A DNA stretch of 62,006 nt from Methylobacteriaceae bacterium (GTDB taxonomy: Bacteria; Pseudomonadota; Alphaproteobacteria; Rhizobiales; Beijerinckiaceae), in NCBI GenBank assembly GCA_016793505.1, contig JAEULW010000177.1, positions 1 to 62,006 on the forward strand, given 5' to 3'. The notes under the pieces are model-generated. The model did no database searches and was not told the origin of the DNA. It was given only the letters and a program-made list of their open reading frames with translations. Positions 48,432-57,664 of the stretch are shown here, piece after piece. The position numbers were made by a program, and so were the translations under genes. Positions within the stretch are counted from its first letter, which is position 1. Each line of letters starts with the position of its first letter.

Positions 48432-49949
48432 ATGGCCAGAGTCGATCGCCGCAGGGCGCTGATCGGAGGGTCGGCCGGCGCATTCGCCGCGCTCCTCGGT
48501 CGCGCGGCGCTGGCGCAGGGGACGGTGCGCGTCACCTTCGTGCTGACCAACGACATCTACAAGATCAGCGAAGAGAAGGGCCGCGGCGGCCTCGCCCGCC
48601 TCGCGGCGGTGGTGAAGGCCGAGCGCGCCAAGGGCGGCCATGTCGTCTTCAGCCATGCCGGCGACACGCTGTCGCCCTCGCTGATGTCGGGCTTCGACAA
48701 GGGCCAGCACATGTTCGCCCTGTTCAACGCGATGTCGCTCGACGTCTTCGCGCCGGGCAATCACGAATTCGATTTCGGCAGGGACGAGTATCTGAAGCGC
48801 GCCGGCGAGGCGAAGTTCCCGATTCTCGCCGCCAATCTGCGCGCCGCCGACGGATCGGTGCTGCCCGGCCATCGCGACACGCTGGTGCGCGACTATGGCG
48901 GGGTGAAGATCGGTTTCATCGGACTCGCTCTGGCCGAGACGCCGATGATCTCCTCTTCCGAGGATCTGAAGTTCGGGCCGCTGGTCGACATCGCCCGCAG
49001 CGGCGCGCAGGCGCTGAAGAGCAACGGCGTCGATCTCGTCGTCGTCGTCGCCCATGCCGACAAGGCGACGCGGCTGCGCCTGGCCGAAACGCGTGGCGTC
49101 GATCTGGTGCTGAACGGTCACAATCACGATCTGCACATCGCCTATGACGGCAAGTCGGTCGCCGCCGAGTCCGGCGAGGACGCGCAGTATGTCGTCATCG
49201 TCGACGTCGATGTCGCCGCGACCGGCGAGGGCGACAAGCGCGTGGTGCGCTGGTCGCCGGCCTTCCGCATCGTCGACTCCAAGGACGTGACGCCCGATCC
49301 CGACATCCTCGCCATGGTGAAGGGCTACGAGGACATGCTGTCGCGCGAGCTCGACGTCGAGATCGCGACGCTCGCCGCCCCACTCGACAGCCGCTCGGCG
49401 ACGGTGCGCGGCGGCGAGGCGGCGATCGGCAATCTGATCGCCGATTCGATCCGCGCCTCGACCGGCGCCGACGCGGCGATCGTCAATGGCGGCGGCATCC
49501 GCGCCAACCGGCAATATCCGGTCGGCCACAAGCTGACGCGGCGCGACGTGCTCGCCGAACTGCCGTTCGGCAATCGCACCGCGACGACGAAGATCACCGG
49601 CAAGGCGCTGCGCGCCGCGCTGGAAAACGGGTTGTCGCAGGTCGAGCAGCGCGGCGGGCGATTCCCGCAGGTGTCGGGCCTGAAGGTGATCGCAAGTCTC
49701 GCGGCGCCGGCGGGCCAGCGCGTCCAGTCGGTGGAGGTGAACGGCCAGCCGCTCGATGAAGGCAGGCTCTATCTCGTCGCCACCAACGACTTCATGCTGC
49801 GTGGCGGCGACGGCTATGCGGCGCTCGCCGGGCAGATCGCCGCGACGGTGGATTCGGGCGGGGCCCTGCTCGCCAATGACGTGATGGTGCATGCGCGCAG
49901 GCTCGGCGTGATCGACGCGAAGGTCGAGGGCCGCGTCGTCGTCAGGTGA
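48432..49949 (+). CDS. 5'-nucleotidase/metallophosphatase family, exported
   Basis: A 505-residue periplasmic protein. The N-terminus [20 protein letters not shown] reads as a Tat-like signal. The metallophosphatase domain has [31 protein letters not shown] and LNGHNHDLH, all matching dinuclear metal ligands. The first motif, usually TNDxH, reads TNDIYK and lacks the histidine. The C-terminal nucleotidase domain has [25 protein letters not shown] and ELPFGN. It may hydrolyse nucleotides or another phosphoester. Monocistronic, followed after 25 bases by pcaH. Confidence 0.87.
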   Translation: MARVDRRRALIGGSAGAFAALLGRAALAQGTVRVTFVLTNDIYKISEEKGRGGLARLAAVVKAERAKGGHVVFSHAGDTLSPSLMSGFDKGQHMFALFNAMSLDVFAPGNHEFDFGRDEYLKRAGEAKFPILAANLRAADGSVLPGHRDTLVRDYGGVKIGFIGLALAETPMISSSEDLKFGPLVDIARSGAQALKSNGVDLVVVVAHADKATRLRLAETRGVDLVLNGHNHDLHIAYDGKSVAAESGEDAQYVVIVDVDVAATGEGDKRVVRWSPAFRIVDSKDVTPDPDILAMVKGYEDMLSRELDVEIATLAAPLDSRSATVRGGEAAIGNLIADSIRASTGADAAIVNGGGIRANRQYPVGHKLTRRDVLAELPFGNRTATTKITGKALRAALENGLSQVEQRGGRFPQVSGLKVIASLAAPAGQRVQSVEVNGQPLDEGRLYLVATNDFMLRGGDGYAALAGQIAATVDSGGALLANDVMVHARRLGVIDAKVEGRVVVR

Positions 49950-49974
49950 GGCGGCGCGCCGGTCGGGAGGGGGC

Positions 49975-50694
49975 ATGTCGGGAGATTTCATCCGGCGCGA
50001 TCGCGCCTGGCATCCGCCGGGCCTGACGCCGAACTACAAGACCAGCGTGCTGCGCGCGCCGCGCCGTGCGCTGCTGTCGTTCGAGCAGTCGATCGGCGAG
50101 AAGAGCGGGCCGGCTTTCGGACACGGGGCGATCGATCCGCTCGACAATGATCTGATCGCCAATTTCAACACCGGCGCGCCGGCCCTGGGCGAGCGCATCC
50201 TGCTGCATGGCCGCGTGCTCGACGAATGCGGCCGGCCCGTGCCGCACACGCTGATCGAGATCTGGCAGGCCAATGCGGCCGGGCGCTATCGCCACGTCAA
50301 TGACGGCTATCTGGCGCCGCTCGATCCGAATTTCGGCGGCTGTGGCCGAACGCTGAGCGATGCGGAGGGTCGCTATCATTTCCTCACCATCAAGCCGGGG
50401 CCCTATCCCTGGCGCAACAATGGTTCGGACTGGCGCGCCGCGCATATCCATCTGTCGATCTTCGGCGAGGCCTTCGCGCAACGGCTGATCACGCAGATCT
50501 ATTTCGAGGGCGATCCGCTGATCGCGCTGTGTCCGATCGTCAACACGATTCCCGACAAGCGCGCCATCGACATGCTGATCGCGCGGCTCGACATGGGCGA
50601 AATGGCGCCGTTCGACCGGCTCGCCTACCGCTTCGACATCGTGCTGCGCGGGCGGCGCGCCACGTATTTCGAGAACCGGACGGAGGGCGCGTGA
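49975..50694 (+). CDS. pcaH: Protocatechuate 3,4-dioxygenase beta subunit
   Basis: A 239-residue iron-binding subunit of the intradiol dioxygenase that opens protocatechuate to carboxy-muconate in the beta-ketoadipate pathway. Iron ligands can be read: Tyr in [10 protein letters not shown], Tyr in GPYPWRNNG, and two His in [11 protein letters not shown]. The N-terminal PcaH_N region [16 protein letters not shown] is present. pcaG starts 1 base after the stop. The other pca genes are not in the window. Confidence 0.95.
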   Translation: MSGDFIRRDRAWHPPGLTPNYKTSVLRAPRRALLSFEQSIGEKSGPAFGHGAIDPLDNDLIANFNTGAPALGERILLHGRVLDECGRPVPHTLIEIWQANAAGRYRHVNDGYLAPLDPNFGGCGRTLSDAEGRYHFLTIKPGPYPWRNNGSDWRAAHIHLSIFGEAFAQRLITQIYFEGDPLIALCPIVNTIPDKRAIDMLIARLDMGEMAPFDRLAYRFDIVLRGRRATYFENRTEGA

Positions 50695-50695
50695 A

Positions 50696-51289
50696 ATGCC
50701 CGTCGACTATCTGAAAGAGACGCCCTCGCAGACCGCCGGACCTTATGTGCATATCGGCACGCTGCCGGCGGCCGCCGGCCTGCCGCTGCGCACGCAGGAA
50801 AATCTGCATGTGCTGGCGCAGGGCGCCGCAGCGGGCGAGCGTATCCGCCTCGAAGGCGTGATCCATGACGGCGCCGGCGCGCCGGTGAAGGACGCCATGC
50901 TCGAAATCTGGCAGGCGGACGCGAGCGGACGCTACAACGCGCCCGGTTTTTCCGGCTGGGGCCGCACGGCCGCCGACTTCAAGACCGGCGAATGGTTCTT
51001 CGAAACCGTCAAGCCCGGCCCGACGCCGTGGCGCGACGGGCGGCTGCAGGCGCCGCATGTCTCGCTGCTGATCTTTGCGCGCGGCATCAATATCCATCTG
51101 CACACGCGCGCCTATTTCTCGGACGAGACGGCGGCGAACGAGGCCGATCCGGTGCTGCGCGCCATCGAGCAGCGCAACCGCGTCCCGACGCTGATCGCGC
51201 AACGCTCGACGCGCGGCGGCCAGACCGTCTACCGCTTCGACGTCTGGCTGCAGCACGACGAGCGCGAGACGGTGTTTTTCGACATGTGA
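50696..51289 (+). CDS. pcaG: Protocatechuate 3,4-dioxygenase alpha subunit
   Basis: A 197-residue partner subunit with the start QTAGPYVHIG, DAMLEIWQADASGRYN, GPTPWRDGRLQAPHVSLLIF and VYRFDVWLQ. It lacks the iron-binding histidine pair, as expected for the alpha subunit. The ribosome binding site GGAGG lies inside the pcaH end. The genes are translationally coupled. Confidence 0.95.
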   Translation: MPVDYLKETPSQTAGPYVHIGTLPAAAGLPLRTQENLHVLAQGAAAGERIRLEGVIHDGAGAPVKDAMLEIWQADASGRYNAPGFSGWGRTAADFKTGEWFFETVKPGPTPWRDGRLQAPHVSLLIFARGINIHLHTRAYFSDETAANEADPVLRAIEQRNRVPTLIAQRSTRGGQTVYRFDVWLQHDERETVFFDM

Positions 51290-51295
51290 GAAGGC

Positions 51296-51324
51296 TTGCG
51301 GTTTCAACTCCGCCCGTGTATATA
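51296..51324 (+). promoter_or_regulatory. Candidate promoter of the brnTA locus
   Basis: TTGCGG (51296-51301), a 17-base spacer and TATATA (51319-51324) within an AT-rich island just after pcaG. BrnA-type antitoxins repress their own promoter, and the TATATATAATTTG stretch could serve as an operator. No experimental support; the match is moderate. Confidence 0.4.
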
Positions 51325-51430
51325 TAATTTGTTGCGCACGATCGATCCCCGGTAACAGGGGACGCCGCAGTTCAGGGGCAATCAAACAGGGGCTGGGGCC
51401 ATTCGCGTGGTCCAGAAGAAAGCTTTTGTT

Positions 51431-51706
51431 ATGGCCTACTTTGAATGGGACGAGGTGTAACGGGATACCAATCTCGCCAAGCACGGTCTCGATTTTCTGA
51501 TCGTCGGCGAACTGTTCGATGGTCGGGCGATGCTGACGGAAGATTCGCCGCGCGGCGAGGAAATGCGGCATCGATCGATTTGCGAATGGAACGAACTGGT
51601 CGTTGCGATCATCTGGACGTCGCGAGGCGAGGCCCGTCGCATCATTTCTGTCAGGAGAGCGCGAGATGTCGAAAAGCGAGCGTATCATTCGCTCTTCGGC
51701 GAATGA
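51431..51706 (+). pseudogene. brnT: BrnT-type toxin gene with in-frame stop codon
   Basis: The reading frame encodes a BrnT-like toxin of 91 codons: FEWDEV, then DTNLAKHGLDFL, ELFDG, the central WNELVVAIIWTSRG and C-terminal RRIISVRRARDVEKRAYHSL. Codon 10 (51458-51460) is TAA, where related toxins have a charged residue such as Lys or Gln. This stop interrupts the RNase-like fold near its start, so the toxin should not be made unless readthrough or restart occurs. The frame is otherwise intact and overlaps brnA by 41 bases, as expected for a once-working pair. Confidence 0.8.
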
Positions 51707-51989
51707 GTTGAATGCCAGGCGTGCGCGTGGCGAGGATCGAAGCGATCTGGCGCGTGTTCGCGCCATGAGCGATGCGGAGGTCGAACGCGCGGCGGGCCAA
51801 GACGACGAAGACGATATTTCCGATGTTGACTGGTCGCGCGTCACCGTTACGCTGCCGCGCAACAAGCAGGGCGTGTTCCTGCGGGTCGATCCCGACGTGC
51901 TCGATTTTTTCCGCCAAGGCGGCGCGGGCTATCAGACGCGCATCAATGCAGTGCTGAAGGCTTACGTCGCGGCGATGAAGAAGGCGTGA
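51666..51989 (+). CDS. brnA: BrnA-type antitoxin
   Basis: A 107-residue antitoxin. The C-terminal ribbon-helix-helix region is VFLRVDPDVLDFFRQGGAGY followed by TRINAVLKAYVAAMKKA, the standard BrnA ending. The central part (DVDWSRVTVTLPRNKQ) should contact the toxin. AGGAG lies upstream of ATG 51666 inside the brnT frame. With its partner truncated, it may survive as a DNA-binding regulator or as an anti-addiction remnant. Confidence 0.88.
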   Translation: MSKSERIIRSSANELNARRARGEDRSDLARVRAMSDAEVERAAGQDDEDDISDVDWSRVTVTLPRNKQGVFLRVDPDVLDFFRQGGAGYQTRINAVLKAYVAAMKKA

Positions 51990-51992
51990 GGC

Positions 51993-53249
51993 TCACCCCA
52001 CAGGCCGCTCGTCGGCGATGATCTTGCCGTCGTTCGGCAGCGCGCCGGCGGCGACGAGTTCGACGGCGCCGCGCAGCTTGGTGACGGACTGCAGCGTCTG
52101 CTCGATGCGCTGCGTCAGCGCGTCGGACGCTGCGCCGTTGCGCATCTCGGCTTTCAGGCGCATCTGGTCCTGCTCGTTGGCGCGCGTCACGATGAGGCGC
52201 AGGCGTCCGAGTTCAGGATGGCGCTTGCCGATCTCGGCGACCTGCGAGGGATGCACGAACATGCCCTTGACCTTGGCCGTCTGATCGGCGCGGCCGAGCC
52301 AGCCGGCGATGCGCATGTTGGTGCGCCCGCAGGGCGAGGGGCCGGGCAGCGCCTTGGTCATGTCGCCGGTGGCGAAGCGCAGCAGCGGATAGTCGGCGTT
52401 GAGCCGCGTGACGACGACCTCGCCGACCTCGCCCGGCTCCACCGGATCGCCGGTTCCGGGCCTGACGATCTCGACGATCAGCCCTTCGTTCACCATCATG
52501 CCGGGCGCAAGGCGCTCCGCGGCGTCGCGCGTCTCGTAGGCGATGACGCCGCAATCGGCCGTGGCGTAGGCCTGCATGACGCCGACGCCGCGGCTTTCCA
52601 GTTCGGCGCGCAGCGACGGCGGCAGCGCCGCGCCGGAAACGAGAGCGCGGCGGATCGAGCCGACGTCGCGGCCGCTCTCACGCCCCTTGTCGAGCAGGAT
52701 CTTCAGGAAATCGGGCGTGCCGCAGTAGAAGTCGGGGTGCAGATGTTCGATGGCGTCGAGCTGCTGCTCCGTGGCGCCGACGCCGGCCGGGATCACCGCC
52801 GCGCCGATCGCATGGGCGCCGCTCTCCATGATGTGGCCGCCGGGCGTGAGGTGATAGGAGAAACAGTTGAGGACGACCGCGCCCTTGCGCAGGCCGGCCG
52901 CATGCAGCGCACGCGCCGCGCCCCACCAGTCTTTCGCCTGACCCTCGGGCTCGAAGATCGGGCCGGGGGAAATCAGAAGCCGCTTGAGCGCGCCCGGCCG
53001 CGTCGCGGCGAGGCCGCCGAAGGGGCGCGCCTCCTTCTGCAATCGCGTCAGGTCGGACTTGTGCATCACGGGCACGCCCGCCAGCGCGGCGGCGTTGCCG
53101 AGCGCGGCAAGATCGACGCCCTTGAGCTGCGCGCGCAGCGCCGGCGCGCGATGTCGCGCTATGCCCAGGATCGCCTTGAGATTGCGGTACAGCGCAAGTT
53201 CGCGGGATTGCGGCGAACGGGTCTCGAGACGATCGAAGTGAGCGGACAT
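51993..53249 (-). CDS. Phenylacetate-CoA ligase-like (PaaK) AMP-forming enzyme
   Basis: A 418-residue member of the adenylate-forming PaaK group. It has KSDLTRLQKEARPFGGL, the unusual HLTPGGHIMESG in place of the family's P-loop region, a late YPLLRFATGDMTK block and the C-terminal PaaK-type hinge DQTAKVKGMFVHPSQVAEI. It probably makes the CoA thioester of an aryl or alkyl acid. The start at 53249 has GAGG 5 bases upstream. It ends the liv-type operon, suggesting it activates the imported solute. PaaK specificity itself is not proven. Confidence 0.82.
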   Translation of the reverse strand: MSAHFDRLETRSPQSRELALYRNLKAILGIARHRAPALRAQLKGVDLAALGNAAALAGVPVMHKSDLTRLQKEARPFGGLAATRPGALKRLLISPGPIFEPEGQAKDWWGAARALHAAGLRKGAVVLNCFSYHLTPGGHIMESGAHAIGAAVIPAGVGATEQQLDAIEHLHPDFYCGTPDFLKILLDKGRESGRDVGSIRRALVSGAALPPSLRAELESRGVGVMQAYATADCGVIAYETRDAAERLAPGMMVNEGLIVEIVRPGTGDPVEPGEVGEVVVTRLNADYPLLRFATGDMTKALPGPSPCGRTNMRIAGWLGRADQTAKVKGMFVHPSQVAEIGKRHPELGRLRLIVTRANEQDQMRLKAEMRNGAASDALTQRIEQTLQSVTKLRGAVELVAAGALPNDGKIIADERPVG

Positions 53250-53294
53250 GGACACCTCACGACAACGCGGCGCGGGATACTACACGAAGCGCCG

Positions 53295-54149
53295 TCAGGC
53301 GAGCCAGCGCTTGCGGCGCTTGTAATGCTTCACGTCGCGAAAACTCTTGCGATCGCCGCCGGCGACGCCGAGATAGAATTCCTTGACGTCCTCGTTCTCG
53401 CGCAGCGCCTTCGCCTCGCCGTCGAGCACGATGCGACCGTTTTCCATGATGTAGCCATAGGTGGCGTAGCGCAGCGCGATGTTGGTGTTCTGCTCGGCGA
53501 GCAGGAAAGAGACGTTTTCCTTGGCGTTGAGATCGCGGACGATCTCGAAGATTTCCTCGACGATCTGCGGGGCGAGACCCATGGAAGGCTCGTCGAGCAG
53601 GATCATCTCGGGCTTCGACATCATGGCGCGGCCGATCGCGCACATCTGCTGCTCGCCGCCCGAAGTGTAGCCGGCGAGCGACTGGCGGCGCTGCTTCAGG
53701 CGCGGAAAATAGGCATAGATCGCCTCGAGGTCGCGGGCGATGGCGGCGCGCCCGTCCTTGCGCGTGAAGGCGCCGGTCAGAAGATTTTCCTCGATCGTCA
53801 AGTGGCCGAAGCAGTGTCGGCCCTCCATGACCTGGATGCAGCCGCGCTTGACGAGATCGGCCGAGGTGAGGCGGTCGGCGCGCTCGCCCTTGAACTCGAT
53901 CGAGCCCTTGGTGACGTCGCCGCGTTCGGCCTTGAGCAGGTTCGACACCGCCTTGAGCGTCGTCGTCTTGCCGGCGCCGTTGGCGCCGAGCACGGCGACG
54001 ACGCCGCCGCGCGGCACGGTCAGCGACACGCCCTTCAGCACGAGGATGACGTGATCGTAGATCACCTCGATATTGTTCACCGAGAGGATGACGTCGGCGG
54101 GCGCGGTCGTCGCTTTGGGCTGCGGCGCGGTCATGGGGCGTTCCGTCAT
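53295..54149 (-). CDS. livF: Branched-chain amino-acid type ABC transporter ATPase LivF
   Basis: A 284-residue ABC ATPase. Walker A is LGANGAGKTTTLKA, the signature region is TSGGEQQMCAIGRAMMSKP and Walker B is MILLDEPSMGLAP; the LAEQNTNIAL block is typical of LivF. It has a C-terminal extension (KSFRDVKHYKRRKRWLA) found in homologues from clusters with acyl-CoA ligases. The start may be 54149 or 54134; neither has a strong ribosome binding site. A hairpin separates it from the binding-protein gene. Confidence 0.93.
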   Translation of the reverse strand: MTERPMTAPQPKATTAPADVILSVNNIEVIYDHVILVLKGVSLTVPRGGVVAVLGANGAGKTTTLKAVSNLLKAERGDVTKGSIEFKGERADRLTSADLVKRGCIQVMEGRHCFGHLTIEENLLTGAFTRKDGRAAIARDLEAIYAYFPRLKQRRQSLAGYTSGGEQQMCAIGRAMMSKPEMILLDEPSMGLAPQIVEEIFEIVRDLNAKENVSFLLAEQNTNIALRYATYGYIMENGRIVLDGEAKALRENEDVKEFYLGVAGGDRKSFRDVKHYKRRKRWLA

Positions 54150-54158
54150 TTGAAATGC

Positions 54159-54185
54159 GAGGGCGGCGGCGCGGCCGCCGCCCTC
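54159..54185 (-). terminator. Intra-operon hairpin between binding protein and livF
   Basis: A perfect 11-bp GC stem (GAGGGCGGCGG with CCGCCGCCCTC) and 5-base loop in the 43-base gap after the binding-protein gene. It is followed on the minus strand by GCATTTCAA rather than a T run, so it is more likely an mRNA stabiliser or partial terminator than a full stop. Confidence 0.55.
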
Positions 54186-54192
54186 CTGCGCG

Positions 54193-55521
54193 TCAGGACG
54201 ACTTGTCGCAAGCCTCGGTGCGCTTCGGCCAGCCGGCGTTCTTCTCGGCATAGTCCTTGGCCGCGGCCTCGAGCAGCGGGCGCACCTTGTCCTTCATCGG
54301 CTCCATCCAGTCCGAGCCCTTGGTCCACTTCGACCCGTCCCAGACCGCGACATAGACCTTGTGGTGGCCGTTGTGATCGGAGCAGGACACCTTCACCGGG
54401 GCGGCGAAGCCCTCCATGCCGATCTCCTTCAGCCGCGCCTCGGTGATCTCGAGGCTCTCCATGCCGCGGCGCACGTCCTCGCCGGTCACCACCTTCTTGC
54501 CGGTGATCTTCTGCGCGTTGCGGATCGCCTCGGCGATCAGCATCGAGTTGTAGACGCCGCGATTGTAGAGGTTCTCGCCGACCTTGGCCTTGTCGACCTG
54601 GCTCTTGCCCTTGTCGATGACGTGCTTCTGGATGTCCTGGATGACGGGGAAGTTGGCGCCCGCAGCGTGGAAGTTGAGGCTCTTGTAGCCTTTCGCCTCG
54701 GCGCCGCCGCCGCGCGCGTCGTCATCGCCGCCGGCCCACCAGACGCCGACCAGCTTTTCCATCGGATAGTTGATCTTGGCGGCTTCCTTCACTGCGGTCG
54801 GGTTCATCGCGCCCCAGCCCTGCAGGTAGATCCAGTCGGGCCGGTCGCGGCGGACGCCGAGCCAGAGCGCCGACTGGTTCTGCATCTCGGCCGCAGGAAC
54901 CGGATAGAGCTTCAGCTCGAAGCCGAATTCCTTGGCGAGATTCTCGAGCAGCGGGATCGGCTCCTTGCCGTAGGGCGCGTCGAGATGTACGAGGCCGAAC
55001 TTCTTGCCCTTCAGCTTGTCGAGCCCGCCTTCCTTCTCGGCGACGTGCTTGATGAAGGCCGAGGCGCCGTCCCAGTAGGTCGCCGGCGGATTGAAGATCC
55101 AGGGGAAGACATTGCCGTCCGCCGAGGCGGAGAGGCCGTAGGCCATCGACAGCATCGGGATCTTGTCGACCGAGGCCTTGGGAATGAGCTGCAGCGTGAT
55201 GCCGGTCGAGTAGGGCGAGGTGATGACGGGCTTCTTGCCCTTCACCTGCTCGTAGCATTCGACGCCCTTCTTGGTGTCGTAGCCGGTCTCGCATTCCTCG
55301 ATCAGGAGCTTGACGCCGCCGATGCCGCCGTCGCGCTCGTTGAGCATGTTGAGATAGTCGGACATGCCGTTGGCGATCGGGATGCCGGAGCCGGCGAAGG
55401 CGCCGGTGCGATAGGTGAACAGCGGCACGTAGATCGACTCCTGCGCCGAGGCGGAAACCGGCAGCGCGGTCGCCAGGGCGCAGCCCGCTGCTGCGGCCAG
55501 TGCAATCGAACGGATCATCAT
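54193..55521 (-). CDS. LivK-type periplasmic solute-binding protein
   Basis: A 442-residue binding protein with signal peptide MMIRSIALAAAAGCALATAL, cleaved near SASA. The mature part opens SIYVPLFTYRTGAFAGSGIP and then GMSDYLNMLNERDGGIGG. Later blocks are CETGYDTKKGVECYEQVKG and NRGVYNSMLIAEAIRNAQK. The group is found with liv-type permeases in clusters that carry acyl-CoA ligases and is thought to bind aromatic or fatty acids or branched-chain amino acids. The start has GGGAGG 7 bases upstream. Ligand unknown. Confidence 0.92.
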   Translation of the reverse strand: MMIRSIALAAAAGCALATALPVSASAQESIYVPLFTYRTGAFAGSGIPIANGMSDYLNMLNERDGGIGGVKLLIEECETGYDTKKGVECYEQVKGKKPVITSPYSTGITLQLIPKASVDKIPMLSMAYGLSASADGNVFPWIFNPPATYWDGASAFIKHVAEKEGGLDKLKGKKFGLVHLDAPYGKEPIPLLENLAKEFGFELKLYPVPAAEMQNQSALWLGVRRDRPDWIYLQGWGAMNPTAVKEAAKINYPMEKLVGVWWAGGDDDARGGGAEAKGYKSLNFHAAGANFPVIQDIQKHVIDKGKSQVDKAKVGENLYNRGVYNSMLIAEAIRNAQKITGKKVVTGEDVRRGMESLEITEARLKEIGMEGFAAPVKVSCSDHNGHHKVYVAVWDGSKWTKGSDWMEPMKDKVRPLLEAAAKDYAEKNAGWPKRTEACDKSS

Positions 55522-55589
55522 CGCTAATCCTCCCATGGTGCTCGTTTCATAGACCCCAACCCGCACGGACCCGATCCCCGCCGTCTCGT

Positions 55590-56687
55590 TCAATAGGGGA
55601 ACGGCCAGATCCGCAACTTCTGCTTCCCGATCTGCCACAGCCGCGCCAGGCCGTGCGGCTCGACGATCAGGAAGAAAATGATCAGCACGCCGGTGAGCAT
55701 GACGCGCAGATGCTCGATCGTCGCCGCGCCGATCGGCAGGCCCGAGACGTCGGCGAGCCAGCCGAGCAGGATCGGCATGATGTAGATCAGCGCCGCGCCG
55801 AAATAGGAGCCGATGAGGCTGCCGAGGCCGCCGATAATGATCATCGACAGGATGAAGAAGCTCTGGCGGATCGAGAACACTTCCGGCTCGGCGCCGGTCG
55901 CATACCAGAAGAAGACCATCATCGCGCCGGCGACGCCGCAATAGAAGGAGGAGACGGCGAAGGCCAGCAGCTTGGCGGGCAGCAGCTTGATGCCCATCAG
56001 CTGGGCGGCGATGTCCATGTCGCGCACCGCCATCCAGGAGCGGCCGATGCGGCCATGGATGAGATTGGAGGCGATCCAGGTCAGCCCGACGACGATCGCC
56101 AGCACGACGAAGTAGCGCGTCATCGCAGTCGCGTTGGCGCCGGTCAGCGCAACGCCGAACAGGGTGCGCTCGGGCACCTCGATCGCGCCCGAGGCGTTGT
56201 AGTTGAACAGCCACGGCACGCGCACGAAACACCATTGCAGGAAGAACTGCGCGGCGAGCGTGGCGACGGCGAGATAGAAGCCCTTGATGCGCAGCGAGGG
56301 CAGGCCGAAGACGACGCCGACGGCGCAGGAGAAGAAGCCCGAGGCCAGAATCCAGACGATGATGTTCACGCCGGGGAAGATCGTCGTCAGCTTGTAGCAG
56401 GCGAAGGCGCCGACGCCCATGAAGGCGCCGGTGCCGAGCGAGATCAGGCCTGTATAGCCGGTCAGGATGTTGAGCCCGATCGCCGCCAGCGCGAAGATCA
56501 GGAACGGGATCATGATCACTTGCAGGAAGAAATTGCCGGTCGCCGGGAACAGCGTGGCGAACAGCGGGATCCCCACCGCCGCGACGAGCAGCATCAGGCC
56601 GACGCCGATCCGATCCTGCAGGATCGGGAAGACGGCCATGTCGGCGGCGTAGCTCGTCTTGTACTGGCCGGTCTCGCGGTAGAACAT
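55590..56687 (-). CDS. livM: Branched-chain amino-acid type ABC permease LivM
   Basis: A 365-residue inner-membrane permease with about ten hydrophobic segments, including LNILTGYTGLISLGTGAFMG, LPSLRIKGFYLAVATLAAQ and the ATPase-contact loop GRSWMAVRDMDIAAQLMGI. A long hydrophilic N-terminal tail (MFYRETGQYKTSYAADM) is typical of this ligase-linked subgroup. It lies 10 bases after livH. Confidence 0.94.
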   Translation of the reverse strand: MFYRETGQYKTSYAADMAVFPILQDRIGVGLMLLVAAVGIPLFATLFPATGNFFLQVIMIPFLIFALAAIGLNILTGYTGLISLGTGAFMGVGAFACYKLTTIFPGVNIIVWILASGFFSCAVGVVFGLPSLRIKGFYLAVATLAAQFFLQWCFVRVPWLFNYNASGAIEVPERTLFGVALTGANATAMTRYFVVLAIVVGLTWIASNLIHGRIGRSWMAVRDMDIAAQLMGIKLLPAKLLAFAVSSFYCGVAGAMMVFFWYATGAEPEVFSIRQSFFILSMIIIGGLGSLIGSYFGAALIYIMPILLGWLADVSGLPIGAATIEHLRVMLTGVLIIFFLIVEPHGLARLWQIGKQKLRIWPFPY

Positions 56688-56697
56688 GGGCGCCGTC

Positions 56698-57654
56698 TCA
56701 GATGCGTTCGATGATCTTCTCGCCGAACAGGCCCTGCGGCCGGAACAGCAGGAAGGCGAGGGCGATGAAATAGGCGAGCCAGCTCTCGATGCCGTTGCCG
56801 AGCAGCGGGCCCCAGTAGAATTCGCCGAGCTTCTCGCCGATGCCGATGATCAGCCCGCCGACGATGGCGCCGGGGATCGAAGTGAATCCGCCGAGGATGA
56901 GCACGGGCAGGGCCTTCAGCGCGATGATCTCGAGCGCGAAGGAGACGTCGGAGCGCGCGCCCCACATGATGCCGGTCGCCAGCGCGACGATGCCGGCGGT
57001 GAACCAGACGATGACCCAGATCTGGTTCAGCGAAATGCCGACGGACAGGGCCGCCTGATGATCGTCGGCGACGGCGCGCAGCGCCCGGCCGATGCGCGTC
57101 GACTGGAAGAAGACGGCGAGGCCCGCCACCATGATCGAGGCGATGACGGCGGCTGCGATGTCGATCTTCTGCAAGGAGACGAGGCCGCCGAGCATCTTGA
57201 TGTCGATCGCGCCCTTGGGCAGCCAGAGCTGCTCGGTGATCATCTGCTTCGGCTCGCCGCCGAAGATCAGTTCGCCAAGACCGACGAGCACGAAAGTCAG
57301 GCCGAAGGTCGCCATGAACAGGATGATGTCCGGCTGGTTGACGAGCGGGCGAAGCACCATGCGCTCGATGCCGAGGGCAAGCGCATACATCACGCCGATG
57401 GTCAGCAGCAGGGCGAGGAAGGCGGGCACGCCCTTTTCGTAGAGACCGACGAGCGTCAGCGCGGCGAACACCATCATGATGCCCTGGGCGAAATTGAAGA
57501 CGCCCGAAGCCTTGAAGATGAGCACGAAACCGAGGGCGATCAGCGCATAGAGCACGCCGCCGACCAGGCCTTCCCACAGCGTCTGGACGAGCAGATCGGG
57601 CGCGCCGCCCATCTGCACGAAGGGGTCGATGAAGATCTTGTAGAGGATGTCCAT
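56698..57654 (-). CDS. livH: Branched-chain amino-acid type ABC permease LivH
   Basis: A 318-residue inner-membrane permease. Blocks are LYALIALGFVLIFKASGVFN, FAQGIMMVFAALTL, the contact loop IGRALRAVADDHQAALSVGI and LILGGFTSIPGAIVGGLIIG. It forms the channel with LivM. It lies 10 bases after livG in the same operon. Confidence 0.94.
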   Translation of the reverse strand: MDILYKIFIDPFVQMGGAPDLLVQTLWEGLVGGVLYALIALGFVLIFKASGVFNFAQGIMMVFAALTLVGLYEKGVPAFLALLLTIGVMYALALGIERMVLRPLVNQPDIILFMATFGLTFVLVGLGELIFGGEPKQMITEQLWLPKGAIDIKMLGGLVSLQKIDIAAAVIASIMVAGLAVFFQSTRIGRALRAVADDHQAALSVGISLNQIWVIVWFTAGIVALATGIMWGARSDVSFALEIIALKALPVLILGGFTSIPGAIVGGLIIGIGEKLGEFYWGPLLGNGIESWLAYFIALAFLLFRPQGLFGEKIIERI

Positions 57655-57664
57655 CGCTGCGCCC

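Noticed and set aside
51331-51430. Hairpin-rich spacer before brnT as a type I/III toxin-antitoxin RNA
   Set aside because: Only one short stem (TCCCC/GGGGA) is visible, no tandem repeats and no terminator, and the protein pair is clearly BrnTA.
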